From Rattus norvegicus (taxonomy: Eukaryota > Chordata > Mammalia > Rodentia > Muridae), in the NCBI RefSeq assembly GCF_036323735.1, contig NC_086034.1, forward strand, positions 13,904,001 to 13,968,000: a stretch of DNA of 64,000 nt. The letters run 5' to 3'. The stretch's first letter is position 1. Every line of letters begins with the position of its first letter. Below are positions 60,026 to 64,000 of this stretch, one piece after another. Below the pieces are notes generated by a model that had not been told where the DNA came from, did no database searches, and was given only the letters and a program-made list of their open reading frames with translations. The position numbers and the translations under genes are program-made.

Positions 60026-60925
60026 CAAATTATCTCTAGTGTTACTTTGTTCTGCTATTTCTGACAGTAGCCTGTGTGTCAGGAGTGCTGTAGACCTGTT
60101 TTCCTCTCTTTCAGTCAGTTATGGGGACAGAGTGTTCTGCTTTCGGGTGTGTAGTTTTTCCTCTCTACAGGTCTTCAGCAGTTCCTGTGGGCCTGTGTCT
60201 TGAGTTCACCAGGCAGGTCACTTGCAGCAGAAAAGTTGGTCTTACCTGTGGTCCTGAGGCTCAAGTTCGCTCGCGGGGTGCTGCCCTCCGGCTCTCTGTG
60301 GCGGCAGCAACCAGGAAGACCTGTGCCGCCCCTTCCGGGAGCTTCAGTGCATCAGGGTTCCAGATGGCCTTTGTTGTTTTCCTCTGGCGTCCGAGATGTG
60401 TGTGCAGAGAGCAGTTTCTTCTGGTTTCCCAGGCTTGTCTGCCTCTCTGAAGGTTTAGCTCTCCCTCCCACGGGATTTGGGTGCAGAGAACTGTTTATCC
60501 GGTCTGTTTCCTTCAGCTTCCGGCGGTGTCTCAGGCAGGGGTCCTGCTGCTCCTGGGCCCTCCCCCACGGGAGCCCAGAGGCCTTATACAGTTTCCTCTT
60601 GGGCCAGGGATGTGGGCAGGGGTGGGCAGTGTTGGTGGTCTCTTCCGCTCTGCAGCCTCAGGAGTGCCCACCTGACCAGGCGGTTGGGTCTATCTCTCAT
60701 GGGGTCTGGGAGCAGAGAGCTGCTGCAGGCTGGGATCCGCATATGTGGGACTTCCGGTAAACACAGGACGTGCCCGGTCCTAGAGGAATTCTGCCTCCGT
60801 GTGTCCCGAGCTCACCAGGCAGCTTTCTTGCAGCAGAAAAGTTGGTCTTACCTGTGGTCCTGAGGCTCAAGTTCGCTCGCGGGGTGCTGCCCACGGGCTC
60901 TCTGCAGCAGCAGCAACCAGGAAGA
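60026..60925 (-). promoter_or_regulatory. L1 5' UTR with about 1.2 tandem monomers
   Basis: About 119 bp at the outer end (about 60807-60925) repeats 60201-60319 with a period of 606 bp (for example the 'cagcagaaaagttggtctta' block at 60225 and 60831). Rodent L1 5' UTRs carry promoter monomers, and here one complete unit plus a truncated outer one remain. The region is GC- and CpG-rich compared with its surroundings. Open frames on the plus strand (to 186 codons) are antisense by-products. Confidence 0.88.
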
Positions 60926-60945
60926 TATGAGGTAATTCTTTCTTA
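60926..60945. repeat. target-site duplication of the full-length L1 (right copy)
   Basis: Identical to 54274-54293. Confidence 0.98.
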
Positions 60946-61110
60946 CATAGAGAACTTTTAGTCTAAAAGCTATGAAAGGATGAAAGCAATAATCAAGTTT
61001 GTATGTAGACATTTGAACCACATCTAGAATGTGTGTTTATTTGTGTGTACATGACTCTCCTTTCTCTCTTTCTTTCATTTTTGCTTTTCTTTTCTCCCTG
61101 GTTCCCATAG

Positions 61111-61170
61111 AGTTAACAAACTGAACATCTTGCCTGATCAGCAAGGAGCTGCTAAGAACAAAAAGCTAGA
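61111..61170 (+). other. candidate 60 nt internal exon
   Basis: A long pyrimidine tract (about 61051-61106) leads to 'cccatag|AG' at 61110/61111. 60 nt later there is a strong donor 'TAGA|GTAAGTC' at 61170/61171. Only one frame is open across it (phase 2 to phase 2, reading VNKLNILPDQQGAAKNKKL). The length is a multiple of three, so it could be a cassette exon. I do not recognise the peptide. Splice-like pairs do occur by chance. This is the best exon-like signal in the window. Confidence 0.35.
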
Positions 61171-62250
61171 GTAAGTCAATTCCTTTATTTGTCTCCCGCT
61201 GCTAAACAGCTGGTGTTAATCACCAGAAGCAAGCAGGTTTTGATCTTAGAATAGGAAAGAGTTAAAGGTAGAAGAATCACTGAATATAAGTCAGTTTTGC
61301 TCCCCTTCCCCAGTCTGACTCCATATCCCATTGTTGCCTTCCTCAGAGAGCTGGCATCTTGGCTTGCCTGTAGCAGATTCTAGAGTTAATGGAATAAGTT
61401 CATGCCCTGGGCCTGCCTGTGTTTTAGTACAGGAGCACAGGCACATAAGATGCAATGATATAGTATTGGAACACTGTTGCCCTTTAGTGTTCCAGTGTAT
61501 TAGATGGAGATGGGAGCCTCTCCCAGTAAAGTACAGGTTGGTTAATAAGAAAAAAAATTCTGGTCAGTACTGTCCATATGTTGTGAACTAGTTTTTTTTT
61601 CTATATACATTGAATAAGATTTTAGGTCTTTATTCTGAAAACAAGACAGAAACTCATGTTTGTATGAGCATTTTGAGAAATGTAAAAAATCAAAGATCAT
61701 TTTAAACTAAAAAAAAAGCAATACTCCTCTTAAAATAGTGTTTGTCACTAAATGTGACAATTACACCTTCCTTTCTAAGGCTCTGGAAACAGCATAGAGG
61801 AAGGAGCACAAAGACTATGACAGCCAGACTATGAGAGTCCAGAGATATGCAATAAAAAGACATCTTCTAGGTACATTACAACCACTGCATTCATACACTC
61901 ACTGTAGCTGTTGGTCATCTTCATGAGACCAACAAGAAGACTGGGCTCCTAAAATTCATCCTGATTGGTAGGGCACCTGTGATCTCCCAATCCTCCCTGC
62001 AAGGCTATCATCAGCTGACTGGGAAGGGAACATGTCACTGTCTTCATTGGTATAGCCACAGATAAATTCTTCCTACTCCAAGCCACTCATGAAATCAACT
62101 ATTAAGCTCAGTGGGTCACACTCAATGGGAAACAGGAAAATACATGGTAGGTGACTTTTAGAGAAGATCTATCAGGAAAGGGGCATGAGAGATTAGACTG
62201 GAGCTGGTGATGGATAAAATTAGTTACGTGAATATATGCAGCTATTAAAC
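61171..62250. other. single-copy DNA
   Basis: Nothing recognised. Confidence 0.4.
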
Positions 62251-62263
62251 AATTAAAACTTAC

Positions 62264-62450
62264 CCAATAAAATTTCTACCTTTTGTTCATTAAAAGAAGT
62301 TTCTTCATATTGCTTTAAGCAAGCAAGAAATTCAATACTTTTCTGAAGTTTGTAACATGTTCCATCAATATGTACATCTATATCTTTAGAATAAAATGTA
62401 CAGAATATTGCTGGGGAAAGGAGCAGTATAAGCCTCAGATGTATTACCAT
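62264..62450 (-). other. candidate first coding exon of a small secreted protein
   Basis: An ATG at 62450 begins a 62-codon open frame with a hydrophobic signal-like N terminus (MVIHLRLILLLSPAIFCTFY) and two later cysteines. It ends at a strong donor-like 'TTGG|GTAAGT' (donor bases 62263-62258). The frame would stop three codons later if unspliced. It has no match I recognise, and frames of this size are common by chance in AT-rich DNA. Confidence 0.15.
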
Positions 62451-64000
62451 TGAGGATTTATTTCTGGGATTTTATTGCTTATTTTATTTTGTTTTGTTTT
62501 GTCTGTATAACTACAGTTATTCTAGGTACAACATTCTGAATTTTTTGAATAATAAAAATTAAAAACGAATCTGTTCTGAACAGGTGGGTACATAATGTAC
62601 TTTCCTCAAAAGTTATCTAATTGCATATTTCAAAAACATAGAGCTATAATTGGAGACTAGCCATTAGCATTTAACAATATTCATTCTTACCTGTCAATCA
62701 AATTCTTCAAAAAACACCTAATGATCTAACAGAATTAAGATGTTGACAGGAACAAAATTCAGGAAAATTGTTTATTTTTGGTTGAGGCTTTTGAAATTTG
62801 GGATGAACATTTTAGAGAACTGTTTCTTACATTAGGAAACAAACAACATGGTCCAGCCACAAATTTATCTTATGTCAATGAAGTTTATGTTATCCAAAAA
62901 TGTGAATCTAAAATCAAATCTTAGTATGGAAACCCACATATGACAGAGAACATCACATTGTTTAATACAATTTTTAAGACTTGAGGAATGAGTGTGTCTA
63001 TCATATGGGGATGGAGGACATGCCTACTGGTAGGGATCGATGGCCACCTTTTAACCGCCCTTTGTTTCTGGGTGCTTTCCAAATTTACTTCTTGCTGCTC
63101 TTTACTATTTTCGAGAGGATGTAAAAATCATGACCATTCATTTTTTGCTTTCTAACATAGAAAGTCTAATGAAAATATTCAAGAAAAAAGAATTGATAGT
63201 TGCTTGAATTTAATACTAATCTCAATAGTTAATACATTTCTCAGGATCCCAAAAGAGTCACTCTTCTTGAATATTGAAATCTTAACAGGTACAAGTTCTG
63301 AAAATTGAAACAACAAACACCTTAGTAGAGCTTGTTTATCCTCCAAATTAGGAGTCCCATAGAAGTTTTTTGTGAGAGACACTTGCCCTGGTTTTCTGCC
63401 CCAGCACCTTAAAAGACAAAGGCCATGTGAGAGGAATCCAAATCAGATGTGGGGAAGTGCTTGGCCAAACAGTAACACTGTCTTGTTCTATATAGACACT
63501 GCATCCAGGCGATGAGATTTCATGGATTTTTAGTGAGTTAAAGCAGCAGTGGTCTGAAGAAGCTGGTAAAGTTATGGAGCAGTTCTAGACTTGACACACT
63601 CAGTGTGGACAAAAGGATGCTGAGGCTTCTATTCTGTTATTGGCATTTTTTTTTTCTGTGAGATTTACAATCTGTAAACAAGACCTGAAGAAACGGATTC
63701 CCAGTACCCAAAGCGTTAAAGATGTGGCACAAGAAATAGGGAGATTAAGCAGGATGGTAATGTTGCTGCGCATCTAAGCACAGAATTCATCAAACAGCAA
63801 CAGCAGTACTGCATCATAATGTGAACACTGTCCACAAGGAATGCCATATGCTAGAAGAAGAGAAACTACTGTTTTAAATGCATGACATCAAAGTGGAGTT
63901 ATGAACCTCAATATGAAGGCTGGTTAGGTCCACTGGAATAACTCCATAAAGTCCACTATATATTTCTCTTATACTGTGCTTTTCTTCTGTGTCAAGAGAA
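62451..64000. other. single-copy AT-rich DNA
   Basis: A short TTTTG tract lies near 62487-62502. No gene or repeat recognised. The 67-codon frame at 63179-63382 looks like chance. Confidence 0.4.

Larger units (their letters stand above)
54294..60925 (-). mobile_element. full-length rat LINE-1
   Basis: 6,632 bp between perfect 20 bp duplications. Order on the minus strand: 5' UTR with promoter monomers (60925-60026), ORF1 (60025-58904), a 59 bp spacer, ORF2 remnant (58844-55034), 3' UTR with G-rich tract (55033-54328), and a patterned (TAAA)n tail (54327-54294). Insertion is at a TCTT/AC site, close to the L1 endonuclease preference TTTT/AA. The element is autonomous-type in structure but ORF2 is broken. 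Confidence 0.97.

Noticed and set aside
60026..60028. TTG start one codon upstream of ORF1
   Set aside because: The ATG at 60025 gives the normal L1 ORF1 N terminus. The TTG only extends the frame by one residue.

Overview
This window looks like nuclear genomic DNA from a rat (Rattus, most likely R. norvegicus). The evidence is three ID-family SINEs of the rat-amplified type with perfect target-site duplications, B1/B2/B3/B4-type rodent SINEs, a full-length LINE-1 of rat type, older Lx-like L1 pieces, rodent LTR fragments and long microsatellites. There is no bacterial or viral gene organisation. No complete host protein-coding gene is visible. The window is best read as one or more long introns or an intergenic stretch, with three weak to moderate candidate exon or promoter signals.

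Layout. 1-5.6 kb: AT-rich single-copy DNA with old SINEs, a MaLR-like LTR and CA/TG microsatellites. 5.6-7.7 kb: a 5'-truncated minus-strand L1 and a second old L1 scrap. 8-12.4 kb: SINEs, including a B2 and an ID with clean duplications, a GA tract and a ~290 bp TCTATA-type satellite. 12.6-16 kb: a URR1-like hAT remnant, LTR-like pieces and a possible promoter/5' exon near 15.3 kb. 16-23 kb: mostly unique sequence. 23.4-25.9 kb: an old L1-type 3' region split by LTR-type insertions. 26-31 kb: unique sequence plus an ID element. 31.4-37.2 kb: LTR sequences, an L1 with an inverted 5' end, a TG/GA compound repeat and a solo LTR nested in a URR1 element. 37.8-42.5 kb: an ID element, a second and clearer 5'-inverted L1, an ancient L1, and a young L1 3' end next to it. 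42.8-44.5 kb: a tandemly duplicated ~430 bp unit, then an ancient MaLR LTR. 44.5-54.3 kb: mostly unique sequence, with one stretch at 47.5-47.9 kb that reads like conserved non-coding DNA. 54.27-60.95 kb: the full-length minus-strand L1. 60.95-64 kb: unique sequence with one good exon-like signal on the plus strand and one weak one on the minus strand.

The main coding content is the L1 at 54294-60925. It has a 5' UTR with about 1.2 promoter monomers, an intact ORF1 (373 codons) and an ORF2 broken by one stop codon and four frameshifts, with an endonuclease histidine also replaced. It has a patterned A-rich tail and a perfect 20 bp target-site duplication. It cannot move itself, but its ORF1 reading frame is complete. 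I found no evidence of a new enzyme system, CRISPR array or operon. The most informative structures are the twin-priming L1 inversions, the nested transposons and the candidate exons. Repeat family names come from recall of rodent repeat families, not from a database search.
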